A stretch of 64,000 bases of DNA from Flavobacterium sp. JAS. GTDB lineage: Bacteria > Bacteroidota > Bacteroidia > Flavobacteriales > Flavobacteriaceae. The position numbers and the translations under genes were made by a program. Shown here one piece after another: positions 17,737 through 25,924 of the stretch. The stretch lies in the NCBI RefSeq assembly GCF_020991455.1, contig NZ_JAJMOX010000002.1:186001-250000 (forward strand). The letters are read 5' to 3'. Numbering within the stretch: position 1 is the stretch's first letter; every line of letters starts with the position of its first letter. The notes under the pieces are model-generated. The model ran no database searches, was not told where the DNA came from, and saw nothing but the letters and a program-made list of their open reading frames with translations.

Positions 17737-18591
17737 ATGAAACTAATACGATTTGGAGAAGCCGGTAAAGAAAAGCCAGGTATTTTAATAGGAGAAAAAA
17801 GATTTGATGTCTCTTCAATAGTAACGGATTATAACGAAACATTTTTTGAAGAAAACGGATTAGAGAAATTAAAAAAAGCATTAGAAAGCAATCCAACTTT
17901 ACCTGAAGTTGATTCGAATGTACGTTTAGGTTCTCCCGTGGCCAGACCTTCAAAAATAATTTGCATTGGTTTAAATTATGTAGATCATTGTTTAGAAACC
18001 AATGCACCAATTCCGGCCGAGCCAATTATCTTTTTTAAATCAACTACATCTTTATGTGGCCCAAATGATGATTTGATAATCCCTAAGAACAGTGAAAAAA
18101 CAGATTGGGAAATCGAGTTGGCTTTTATAGTGGGTAAAAAAGCAAGTTATGTAGAAGAAGCTGATGCTTTAGATTATGTTGCCGGGTATGCTTTACTTAA
18201 TGATTATAGCGAAAGAGCTTTTCAAATAGAACGCGGAGGACAATGGGCAAAAGGAAAAGGATGTGATACATTCGCTCCGCTTGGACCTTTTTTGGCTACT
18301 CAGGATGAAATTGCAGATGTGAACAATATACCAATGTGGTTAACAGTAAACGGGAAAAAATTTCAAAACAGTAATACCTCTAATTTGGTATTCAAAATTC
18401 CTTTTTTAGTGCATTATTTAAGCCAGTTTATGACTTTGCTTCCAGGTGATATCATCAGCACAGGAACTCCTCCGGGTGTTGGTTTAGGAATTAAACCAGA
18501 GCCTATTTACATCAAAGCAGGAGATGTAATCGAATTAGGAATGGATGGTTTAGGCAGCAGTAAACAACATGCAGTAGCTTACACAAAATAG
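17737..18591 (+). CDS. FAH-family hydrolase, probable 2,4-diketo-3-deoxy-L-fuconate hydrolase
   Basis: 284 residues, cytoplasmic. It has a short N-terminal domain, then the fumarylacetoacetate-hydrolase fold with KIICIGLNYVDH, the metal-binding acidic block KTDWEIELAFIVG, NDYSERAFQ, KGCDTFAPLGP and STGTPPGVG. The family includes ureidoglycolate lyase-like enzymes and the hydrolases that split 2,4-diketo-3-deoxy-L-fuconate (to pyruvate and L-lactate) or the L-rhamnonate analogue. Fucose is favoured by FucP, and LutABC in the same operon would use the lactate. It is the last gene of the operon. Confidence 0.88.
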   Translation: MKLIRFGEAGKEKPGILIGEKRFDVSSIVTDYNETFFEENGLEKLKKALESNPTLPEVDSNVRLGSPVARPSKIICIGLNYVDHCLETNAPIPAEPIIFFKSTTSLCGPNDDLIIPKNSEKTDWEIELAFIVGKKASYVEEADALDYVAGYALLNDYSERAFQIERGGQWAKGKGCDTFAPLGPFLATQDEIADVNNIPMWLTVNGKKFQNSNTSNLVFKIPFLVHYLSQFMTLLPGDIISTGTPPGVGLGIKPEPIYIKAGDVIELGMDGLGSSKQHAVAYTK

Positions 18592-18649
18592 ATTAAGATA
18601 CTACAGGAAATATTGAATATAAAGTTTAACAATAATGTTATAACCAATA

Positions 18650-18740
18650 AATCTCCCGCAAAGGCGTGAAGTCGCAAAGCATAAACACAATTATTGTCTT
18701 CTTTGTGGAAATGACAAAACATTCGTGCCTCTGCGAGATT
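18650..18740. repeat. Intergenic imperfect inverted repeat of Flavobacterium type
   Basis: The left arm AATCTCCCGCAAAGGCGTGAA and the complement of the right end (AATCTCGCAGAGGCACGAA) are similar over about 20 bases, enclosing an about 50-nt centre. TCTCGCAAAGGCGC/AAGTCGCAAAG-like elements are scattered between genes in Flavobacterium genomes, from memory. It lies after the FAH gene and before GH20, and may act as a transcript end. Confidence 0.6.
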
Positions 18741-18881
18741 AATTTTATAAAAAGCTTAACTTAATAACATCAAGTTTCAGAAATATGTTTTTAAGTAAAT
18801 CTGTTACGAATTTTTCTTAAAGTGTTATCGTACACATTGTATTTTTTTTTAGTTTTAACAATAATTAATAAAATAGTAAAC

Positions 18882-20516
18882 ATGATAAAGTCATTTTTCT
18901 TTTCACTTCTTTTATGCAGTACATTGTCGTTTGCGCAGGAAGTAAATATCATTCCCCAGCCAGTAGAAGTGGTTAGAAACACCGGAAATTTTGTAATTAA
19001 TTCACAAACAAGCCTGGTTGTTACCAATAAAGAGGATAATGCTACGGCTGCTTTTTTGAATGGTTATTTGTTTAATTATTATGGATTTAAATTGGCTGTT
19101 GTAAAAAAAGCAGATAAAAATTCCATTAAATTAATAAGTCAAAAGAATATTGATGGACTTAAAGGTGAAGGCTATAGGTTCAAATCAGATAAAAATGGTG
19201 TTGAAATTAATGGTAATTCTCCCATGGGAACTTTTTACGGAATGCAAACTCTTATTCAATTATTGCCTGTAGAAAAAAGTAATAGTCTTGCAATTGCAGC
19301 TGTAGCTATAAAAGATCAACCCCGTTTTGCTTACAGAGGAGCAATGTTGGATGTTGGGCGTCATTTTTTCTCGGTTGAATTTGTTAAAAAATACATCGAT
19401 TATTTAGCCTTGCATAAAATGAATTATTTTCATTGGCATTTAACAGAAGATCAAGGTTGGAGAATTGAGATCAAAAAATACCCAAAACTTACTGAAATTG
19501 GTTCTAAAAGAAATGGAAGCATTATTGGCAGTTATCCTGGTAAAGGAAGCGATAATACACCAGAAGGAGGTTTTTATACTCAGGAAGAAGTAAAAGATAT
19601 TGTAAAATATGCCTCGGATCGTTTTATAACGGTTATTCCGGAAATTGAAATGCCAGGACACAGCAGCGCCGCTATTGCTGCTTATCCGCAGTTGAGTTGT
19701 TTTCCAGAGGAGAAAACGAATCTTCCCGATAATATGATCTCTGATAAGAGCAAGCAGGAAATGGCAAAGGGAAGAAATAAAATTGTTCAGGAAACCTGGG
19801 GAGTTCATACCGATGTGTTTGTTCCATCAGAATATACTTTTAAATTTCTGGAGGATGTTCTCGATGAGGTGATCGCTTTATTTCCATCAAAATACATTCA
19901 TGTGGGTGGAGACGAATCTCCTAAAGATGCTTGGAAAAGAAGTGCGTTTTGTCAGCAAATGATAAAAGATAAAAATTTGAAGGATGAACATGGTCTTCAA
20001 AGTTATTTCATCCAGCGCATGGAAAAATATATTAATAAAAAAGGAAGAACCTTAATAGGTTGGGACGAAATATTAGAAGGAGGTCTTGCACCAAATGCTA
20101 TTGTGATGAGCTGGAGAGGCGAAGAAGGAGGCATTGCGGCCGCAAAGGAAAATCATCAGGTAATTATGACTCCGGGAAGTCATGTTTATTTAGATCATTC
20201 TCAAACTAAGAACGAAAAAGAAGTTACAATTGGAGGTTATTTGCCAATAGAAACAGTGTATAGTTATGAGCCAATTCCTAAAGAGCTGAATGAGCAGCAA
20301 GCAAAATATGTATTGGGAGCTCAAGGTAATGTTTGGACAGAATATATGGCTAATCCTGCCAAAGTAGAATATATGATATTCCCTCGTCTCAGTGCTTTAA
20401 GCGAAGTATTGTGGTCTTCAAAAGAAAGTAAGAACTGGACTGAATTTCAAACAAAAATTGAAACGATGAAAAAGCGATATACGATTTGGGGAGCTAACTA
20501 TTTTACTGGGCAATAA
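18882..20516 (+). CDS. GH20 beta-N-acetylhexosaminidase, exported
   Basis: 544 residues from the ATG at 18882, chosen over an upstream in-frame codon at 18822 because it gives a clean signal peptide (MIKSFFFSLLLCSTLSFAQ). An N-terminal GH20b domain (about 20-145) leads into the catalytic barrel: RGAMLDVGRHFF, HWHLTEDQGWRIEIKKYP, EIEMPGHSSAA and the catalytic Asp344-Glu345 pair in HVGGDESPKDAW, then LIGWDEILEGG. It uses substrate-assisted catalysis to release terminal GlcNAc or GalNAc, consistent with attack on N-glycan antennae or chitobiose. No extra C-terminal module is present. It lies downstream of the fucose operon, separated by the intergenic repeat. Confidence 0.95.
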   Translation: MIKSFFFSLLLCSTLSFAQEVNIIPQPVEVVRNTGNFVINSQTSLVVTNKEDNATAAFLNGYLFNYYGFKLAVVKKADKNSIKLISQKNIDGLKGEGYRFKSDKNGVEINGNSPMGTFYGMQTLIQLLPVEKSNSLAIAAVAIKDQPRFAYRGAMLDVGRHFFSVEFVKKYIDYLALHKMNYFHWHLTEDQGWRIEIKKYPKLTEIGSKRNGSIIGSYPGKGSDNTPEGGFYTQEEVKDIVKYASDRFITVIPEIEMPGHSSAAIAAYPQLSCFPEEKTNLPDNMISDKSKQEMAKGRNKIVQETWGVHTDVFVPSEYTFKFLEDVLDEVIALFPSKYIHVGGDESPKDAWKRSAFCQQMIKDKNLKDEHGLQSYFIQRMEKYINKKGRTLIGWDEILEGGLAPNAIVMSWRGEEGGIAAAKENHQVIMTPGSHVYLDHSQTKNEKEVTIGGYLPIETVYSYEPIPKELNEQQAKYVLGAQGNVWTEYMANPAKVEYMIFPRLSALSEVLWSSKESKNWTEFQTKIETMKKRYTIWGANYFTGQ

Positions 20517-20727
20517 TTGGTAATCAGAACTTTTATTATTGCATAAAGGTGATTTACAAAAATTATATAACAAATAATTCTGTAGGGAAGAGGTTGGTCG
20601 AAAATAATAGAAAAATTTTAACATGATACAAAAAAAAGAATCGAAGACCTATTAATTGATTCTAACTAGCTGTTTTTGAGTTGTAAAGAAGTAACTTTAT
20701 GTTTTAATAATTTAAAATGTAAAACTT

Positions 20728-21417
20728 ATGAAAGCTAAAGATTTGACCATTATTCTGGTTCACGGTGCTTGGGGTGATGGTTCGCATTGGCAACATGTTA
20801 TTCCTGCATTGGTAAAAGAAGGTTACAAAGTACGTAGCGTTCAAAACCCTTTAACCTCTTTGCAAGATGATATAACAAAAACAAAAGATTTAATTGATGC
20901 GCAAGACGGGAAAGTTCTATTAGTAGGACATTCTTATGGAGGGGCGGTAATTTCAGGGGCAGGACAACATGAAAAAGTTGTAGGCTTAGTATTCATTGCT
21001 GCATTTGCACCCGATACAGGCGAGAGCCTAGGGGCTCTTTTAGGGCGTAGAGCAGGTTCAGGTGGGGCTAGTATTTATCCGGATTCAAAAGGTTTTTTAT
21101 GGATTAAGTACGATGAGTTCCACAAATCATTCTGCCAGGATTTAGACGAAAATAGTGCCTTGATAATGTCTTTATCTCAAAGGCCTATACATGGACAATG
21201 TTTTGGAGATCAAGCAGGTGAACCCGCATGGAAAACACAGCCAAGTTGGTACCAGATTTCGAATCAGGATAATATGATTCCTCCAGAAACGCAGAAAGAA
21301 ATGGCAGAGAGAATGAGTCCCAAGAAAATTATTCAATTCGATTCCGGTCATGCCTCTTTGGCATCACATCCAAAAGAAGTAACAGCATTAATTTTAGAAG
21401 CAGCTGCAACTCTTTAA
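20728..21417 (+). CDS. Alpha/beta hydrolase
   Basis: 229 residues, cytoplasmic (no signal). It has the oxyanion block LVHGAWGDGSHW near residue 10 and nucleophile Ser69 in VGHSYGGA. A C-terminal SGHASLASHP supplies the likely catalytic His, and the SNQDNMIPP stretch before it may hold the acid. It resembles the small salicylate-esterase-like or haloalkane-dehalogenase-like hydrolases seen in many bacteria; substrate unknown. It appears monocistronic, with a terminator ten bases past the stop. Confidence 0.88.
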   Translation: MKAKDLTIILVHGAWGDGSHWQHVIPALVKEGYKVRSVQNPLTSLQDDITKTKDLIDAQDGKVLLVGHSYGGAVISGAGQHEKVVGLVFIAAFAPDTGESLGALLGRRAGSGGASIYPDSKGFLWIKYDEFHKSFCQDLDENSALIMSLSQRPIHGQCFGDQAGEPAWKTQPSWYQISNQDNMIPPETQKEMAERMSPKKIIQFDSGHASLASHPKEVTALILEAAATL

Positions 21418-21426
21418 AATATTTTA

Positions 21427-21459
21427 AAACCGCTGATACTTTCGTTAGCGGTTTTTTTT
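21427..21459 (+). terminator. Rho-independent terminator after the alpha/beta hydrolase
   Basis: AAACCGCT (21427-21434) pairs with AGCGGTTT (21447-21454), 12-nt loop, followed by a T run to 21459. Confidence 0.88.
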
Positions 21460-22098
21460 AGTCTTTTGTTTTGCATTACAATTTTAAGGTTTAATTATTA
21501 AAATATTTGTGCTTTATTTTTCTTACAATTGTAAAAAAAGGAAAATATTTACAAAGATGGTCACTATTGGTAGTTGTAGGTATTTAGTGTGTTCGAACAC
21601 ATATTTTAATGTGTTCGAACACACTTTTTTTGTTTTCCCTTTTTTTATTAATAAAAAATTATATAGTTTAGTAATATAATTGTTGCTAATTGTGTTATTT
21701 TATTTAATTAAATATGGTTTTAGTGTTGTTTTGTTGATGTTTTTTAATTGTTTTAAGAAAAAAACTAGTGATTAAGTGTTGTTGGTTTTTTGTTACTCTT
21801 AAAATAGAAGCATAAATAGGCATCTATCATACTGAATGTACTAACTATATTTTTAAATTATTTGAGTCTAATGAATATGAATTTATCATTAGCGTGGTTG
21901 GCTATGTCCTGGCTAGAAATTAAAACTTTGAGAATTAGTTATTGCTGGTACGTTAAAATACAGGAACATAGAAAAAAACATCTTGAATGTCAGTTTGTTA
22001 TATTAATTTTCAGATGGTTGATTTAGTGAAAGTTAATAAAATATATTTTTTGTCATGTGCTTAAAGAATAATATTAATAATTAACAAATTTTAAAACT
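21460..22098 (+). other. Long AT-rich non-coding region upstream of the DUF3472 lipoprotein
   Basis: About 640 bp without a credible ORF on either strand. Its only clear structure is the pair of 14-bp palindromes at 21588-21623. The rest is AT-rich and would hold the promoter and a long leader for the gene at 22099. Confidence 0.6.
21588..21623. promoter_or_regulatory. Twin 14-bp palindromes TGTGTTCGAACACA, 22 bp apart
   Basis: Two identical perfect palindromes at 21588-21601 and 21610-21623, separated by TATTTTAA, with a repeat period of 22 bp (about two helical turns). A central-CG palindrome of this size resembles LacI-family operators. Alternatively, the two copies pair in RNA as a 14-bp stem with an 8-nt loop followed by CTTTTTTT, which is also ideal terminator geometry. 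The preceding gene already has its own terminator, which favours an operator. Confidence 0.6.
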
Positions 22099-23763
22099 AT
22101 GAGATCAACTACTTTTTTTTCTTGGCCTTTAAGGGCTATGTTTTTCTTTTTATCCATTCTTATATCTTGTCAGGATGATACCATTACCCAAAGCCCACAA
22201 TTGTCTGAATCGGCTATAAAGTTAGCCAAGACCGCTAAGGTAAGCGGAGAAAACGCAGCCCCATCAGAACACATCTTTTTTTCTTTTCCATCTGATGCCA
22301 TTGTTAAACTACACAGAATAAAAATTACCCAATCGGCCAACGCAGAATATTTCTCGGTGCACAATTATTCAGGAGGTTATGCAGGCTTGCAACAAACACC
22401 CGACACCTCTTTTGGAACACCTAATATCCTGATTTCTTCCTTATGGGATCCTAATACTGCCGGAGGAGTTTTCTCTGAAGTAGCCTATACCGGCACTGGT
22501 ACTATAAGTAGTAGATTTGGTGGTGAAGGTGATGGATACAAAACCATTAATCCTTACCAATGGACACTTAACACTTGGTATAATATAGCTTTAAGAGCGT
22601 GGAAATTAAATGGAAAACTATACATCGGTACTTTTATCCAAAATCAAACTACCGGAATTTGGTTTCATACCTCCACACTAGCCGTCCCTGATAGAACCAC
22701 TTTCTTAGGCTCAGGTAATGATGCCTTTTTAGAAAACTGGACAGGAGCTGATACTGCTTATGATGGCAGATATATTAGAAAAGCCTTTTTTAAAGATTGT
22801 TGGAATTTAAGCACAAACAATACATGGGAAAAGCACACCAGCAGAAATTTCAGTGCTAATGCCGGTGATGAAGGCAGAAACGGAATATACGACAGGGCTT
22901 TTAATTCTGGCTATGATGCTACAGAAGATGCTTATTTTATGGAGCATGGTGGTAATGTTCAGCCTAGTGCCGGATTTGGCACAGGACGTACATTGGCGCT
23001 TCCAGCACAAAGCAATCAAGGTACTGCCCCTAGTTTAACCATTGCCGAGGTTCAATCTGCCACAGCCACTAGCAGCGGTAGTGCAGTAACTGTAAACTGG
23101 ACAAACAATCAAACTAAAAGCCCACAGTTTTCTTCGAAAATAGAATTACTTGATCCATCAGGAGCCGTTGTGAGTACCGTAAACGAAGTGCTACCTCAAA
23201 AAAGGTCTGCCACTATTGCCAGTACACTAGGTACAGGAACTTACTCGGTAAAAATTACCATTACAGATATTTTCAATCAAAACTCTACTCCTTTAATCGT
23301 ACCGGTTACGGCTAATTCTGGCCCAATAGCAGGTACATGGTATAAAATTAAAAACGCTTCGAGTGGTCTTTATCTGGCTCTTGAGAATAACAGTACTGCC
23401 AACAGTGCTTTTCTTGTGCAAAGTACCAGCGCCACAGGAAATGGACAAAAGTGGAAATTTAATACGCAGGGAACTGCTTATGTAATTATTAATGCCAATA
23501 GTAACAAGGCGCTTGATATATCAGGCGGCACACAAACATTAGGTGGAAATATAATTCAATATACCATCACAAATGGCACAAATCAGCAATGGAACCTGAT
23601 TCCGGCCGGATCCAACAAATATGTAATTCAAAGTAATTTATCGAATCATTATGTACTGGATAATCCCGGAAGCAGTACCACAAGCGGTACCAAGATTGTT
23701 CAATACAGCATTAATGGCGCTACAGGAACTCTAAATCAACAATGGATACTGGAAGCTCAATAA
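22099..23763 (+). CDS. DUF3472 lipoprotein with C-terminal ricin-type lectin domain
   Basis: 554 residues. The N-terminus ends in the lipobox LISC (Cys24), so it should be an outer lipoprotein. Residues about 60-300 look like DUF3472 (HNYSGGYAGLQQTPD, RFGGEGDGYKT, NTWYNIALRAWK, FKDCWN). Residues about 310-400 resemble an Ig/FnIII-like spacer, and about 405-552 form a ricin B-type beta-trefoil with three GTxxQxW-like repeats (NGQKWKF, NQQWNLI, NQQWILE). That suggests carbohydrate binding, and perhaps an uncharacterised glycan-active N-terminal domain. It is monocistronic, behind twin palindromes and before a bidirectional terminator. Confidence 0.82.
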   Translation: MRSTTFFSWPLRAMFFFLSILISCQDDTITQSPQLSESAIKLAKTAKVSGENAAPSEHIFFSFPSDAIVKLHRIKITQSANAEYFSVHNYSGGYAGLQQTPDTSFGTPNILISSLWDPNTAGGVFSEVAYTGTGTISSRFGGEGDGYKTINPYQWTLNTWYNIALRAWKLNGKLYIGTFIQNQTTGIWFHTSTLAVPDRTTFLGSGNDAFLENWTGADTAYDGRYIRKAFFKDCWNLSTNNTWEKHTSRNFSANAGDEGRNGIYDRAFNSGYDATEDAYFMEHGGNVQPSAGFGTGRTLALPAQSNQGTAPSLTIAEVQSATATSSGSAVTVNWTNNQTKSPQFSSKIELLDPSGAVVSTVNEVLPQKRSATIASTLGTGTYSVKITITDIFNQNSTPLIVPVTANSGPIAGTWYKIKNASSGLYLALENNSTANSAFLVQSTSATGNGQKWKFNTQGTAYVIINANSNKALDISGGTQTLGGNIIQYTITNGTNQQWNLIPAGSNKYVIQSNLSNHYVLDNPGSSTTSGTKIVQYSINGATGTLNQQWILEAQ

Positions 23764-23774
23764 ATCAAAAAAAG

Positions 23775-23810
23775 CAAAAGAGATGGCCTATAACCATCTC
23801 TTTTGTTTTT
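23775..23810. terminator. Bidirectional terminator between convergent genes
   Basis: Perfect 12-bp stem CAAAAGAGATGG (23775-23786) / CCATCTCTTTTG (23794-23805), 7-nt loop, then five T. An A-rich stretch on the other side gives a T run for the - strand methyltransferase gene ending at 23843. Confidence 0.88.
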
Positions 23811-23842
23811 AGCAATCTTTATGTGATATAATAGGAGGTACT

Positions 23843-24931
23843 TTATTTAGTTGATTGGAAATTCAGACCTGAAAGCTGCCCATTTGCAACTCCTTTTTTT
23901 TGTATGAGTACTTTGAATTTCTGCCCCATATCCATTAGCAGGGTATGGGTTAGTAAAATTTCTTTTCTGATTGAGTCCTGATCAAAAGAGACAGATTTTC
24001 TAAGAAGTTCTTTAAATCCCAGTGCCAATAGAAAATCAGCATGATTTGTGAGTCCGCAACATACAAGCCCATTTTTTAAGCCCCAGTGACAAAGTGCTGA
24101 AAAATTAACATGTGATGTGATATCTTGATTTCCAATGTCCCGGTAAGGATTCTCATTTATCGTATGCTTGTTATAACATACAATGGTGCCACAACTTTTT
24201 TCTTTACCATATAAACCCGATGATAGATTACCATAATCGATAGTAATGATAAAGCCTTTCTTTAAAGCCGAAGCAATCTCTTGTATCCACTCAGTGGCTT
24301 GCAAGTTTATTTCTGTGCGAAATCCTTTTGGCAATACCACACCCAGTTCATCGAGATAATCCCTGAGTTCTTTTGTGGCAGGTTTAAGCAATTCTATAAA
24401 ACCATCTTTATAATCCACAAAAATTTCCTTTAGTTCCTCTTGCATGAGTACTTGATGTACAGCAAAATTATCTATCAATTCATTAGAGAGGATACAGCCA
24501 GTAAATTTAGGGATATCACTGATGGAATTATACCAATTTACTTTTTCATGTAGGTACGCTTTTTCTTTTTGGCGCATCTGAGGGCTTTTTTCTATAATGC
24601 AGTATTGCAGCTTGTCATAAAACCCGGGATTGTTTTTAAGATAATCCAGGATGTCATGGCAAAGTTTTCCCGTGCCGGCCCCATATTCAACAATGGTAAA
24701 TGCTTCTTTTTGTGTTATTTCCCACATTTCTTCAAGTTGGCGCCCTATGATAGCTCCAAAGAGAGGGGTAAGGTTGGAGCTTGTATAATAATCGCCTTCG
24801 GTTCCTATTTTATCCCTTTGAGAAGTGTAATATCCCAACTTGGGGTAATAAAGTGCCATTTCCATGAAATCACAGAAAGAAATAGGGCCTTTATTTCGAA
24901 TTTTTTCTACTATGATTTCTCTTAGTTGCAT
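23843..24931 (-). CDS. SAM-dependent methyltransferase, MidA/NDUFAF7 family
   Basis: 362 residues, cytoplasmic. The N-terminal block GPISFCDFMEMALYYPKLGYY and the glycine loop VEYGAGTGKLCHDIL with LSNELIDNF are diagnostic of the MidA/NDUFAF7 (former DUF185) methyltransferases. In eukaryotes the homologue methylates an arginine of a complex I subunit; the bacterial target is not established. It is convergent with the DUF3472 gene, with a free-standing upstream region. Confidence 0.9.
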   Translation of the reverse strand: MQLREIIVEKIRNKGPISFCDFMEMALYYPKLGYYTSQRDKIGTEGDYYTSSNLTPLFGAIIGRQLEEMWEITQKEAFTIVEYGAGTGKLCHDILDYLKNNPGFYDKLQYCIIEKSPQMRQKEKAYLHEKVNWYNSISDIPKFTGCILSNELIDNFAVHQVLMQEELKEIFVDYKDGFIELLKPATKELRDYLDELGVVLPKGFRTEINLQATEWIQEIASALKKGFIITIDYGNLSSGLYGKEKSCGTIVCYNKHTINENPYRDIGNQDITSHVNFSALCHWGLKNGLVCCGLTNHADFLLALGFKELLRKSVSFDQDSIRKEILLTHTLLMDMGQKFKVLIQKKGVANGQLSGLNFQSTK

Positions 24932-25292
24932 CTTATTAAAATGATTTATCGATCCTTAGGGTAAAACGAATATTAAAGCTATAAAAAAGAGATTATGGGA
25001 GTTTACATCTTATTATAATTTTTTTTATAATATTATAACGTGATTTTGTTTGTAACTGTTGTGTAATGAGTGTTTTATTAGTAATTTTGTTAATAATATT
25101 GTCCTGAACTTAATTGTTTCAATCAACCTTCAATATCCTTTTTCATTCAAATGAGAAAGCTCAATATTTACTGAAACTATCGCCGAGATTATTTTTGAAT
25201 TAATAATGGAAATTTTATAATCTTATAATGGAATAGTAGAATTTTTGATCTCCATTTTTATTTAACTTAATACAAATTAAAAAAGGGCTGTC
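24932..25292. other. Divergent intergenic region
   Basis: 361 bp between the - strand methyltransferase and the + strand membrane protein. AT-rich, no ORF, no strong hairpin or recognisable operator seen. Both promoters should lie here. Confidence 0.6.
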
Positions 25293-25730
25293 ATGAAAAT
25301 ACCTAAAGAACTAATTAACGGATTTTATATCTTTTTGGGAATCGCTGTTTTCTTTTTATTAATGGAATTTTTAGGTCTTTCTCATCTATTTTATCTACGA
25401 TTGTTAAACGTACTTTTCATTTTGTACGGTGCCAACAGAACCTTAAAAATGAATATTGCAGAGGGCAAAACCATTTTTGTTTCCAATGCAGTATCTGCAA
25501 CGGTAACTTCTTTTTCGGGGGTTGTCTTTAGTATAATAGGACTGATTATTTATAGTTATGCAAAAGGCGGGGATGCCTATGTTAAAACATTATCAAGAAC
25601 TTTTATGTTTGGAGGAAATCCCTCTGTACCCACTTATGCGATTTGCTTGTTTTTTGAAGGAATAGTTTCTTGCGTAATTGTCACGTTGTTATTGATGCTA
25701 GGTTTGAATAGCAAATTCAAAGCTGATTAA
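25293..25730 (+). CDS. Small polytopic membrane protein, unknown function
   Basis: 145 residues with four hydrophobic segments (about 9-27, 29-46, 68-90 and 117-137). A charged N-terminus and short loops place it in the inner membrane. It resembles the small four-helix Flavobacteriaceae membrane proteins of the DUF4199 kind in size and layout, but I cannot assign a family from motifs. Single gene, convergent with the ApbE operon. Confidence 0.6.
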   Translation: MKIPKELINGFYIFLGIAVFFLLMEFLGLSHLFYLRLLNVLFILYGANRTLKMNIAEGKTIFVSNAVSATVTSFSGVVFSIIGLIIYSYAKGGDAYVKTLSRTFMFGGNPSVPTYAICLFFEGIVSCVIVTLLLMLGLNSKFKAD

Positions 25731-25876
25731 ATACAAGCTGTTTTTATAAATATTGAAAGTACCGTAAAACAAAAAACAGCTTCTACTATTTTTGAAGTAA
25801 AATTTTAAATTAATTTGTTTAAAATTAATGCTGTAATTTATGTTTTAAATAATCAAAGTTTTATGATTTATCAATA

Positions 25877-25916
25877 AAACAAACTGGATCTAATATTTTT
25901 TAGACCCGGTTTGTTT
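25877..25916 (-). terminator. Terminator of the thioredoxin-ApbE-DUF4266-DUF3570 operon
   Basis: 16-bp stem between 25877-25892 and 25901-25916 (one mismatch, one wobble) with an 8-nt loop. It starts 9 bp past the DUF3570 stop and is followed on the - strand by a T-rich tail. Confidence 0.75.
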
Positions 25917-25924
25917 AAATGGTT

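Noticed and set aside
18822..18881. Upstream start for the GH20 gene
   Set aside because: It adds 20 residues before an otherwise clean signal peptide beginning at 18882.
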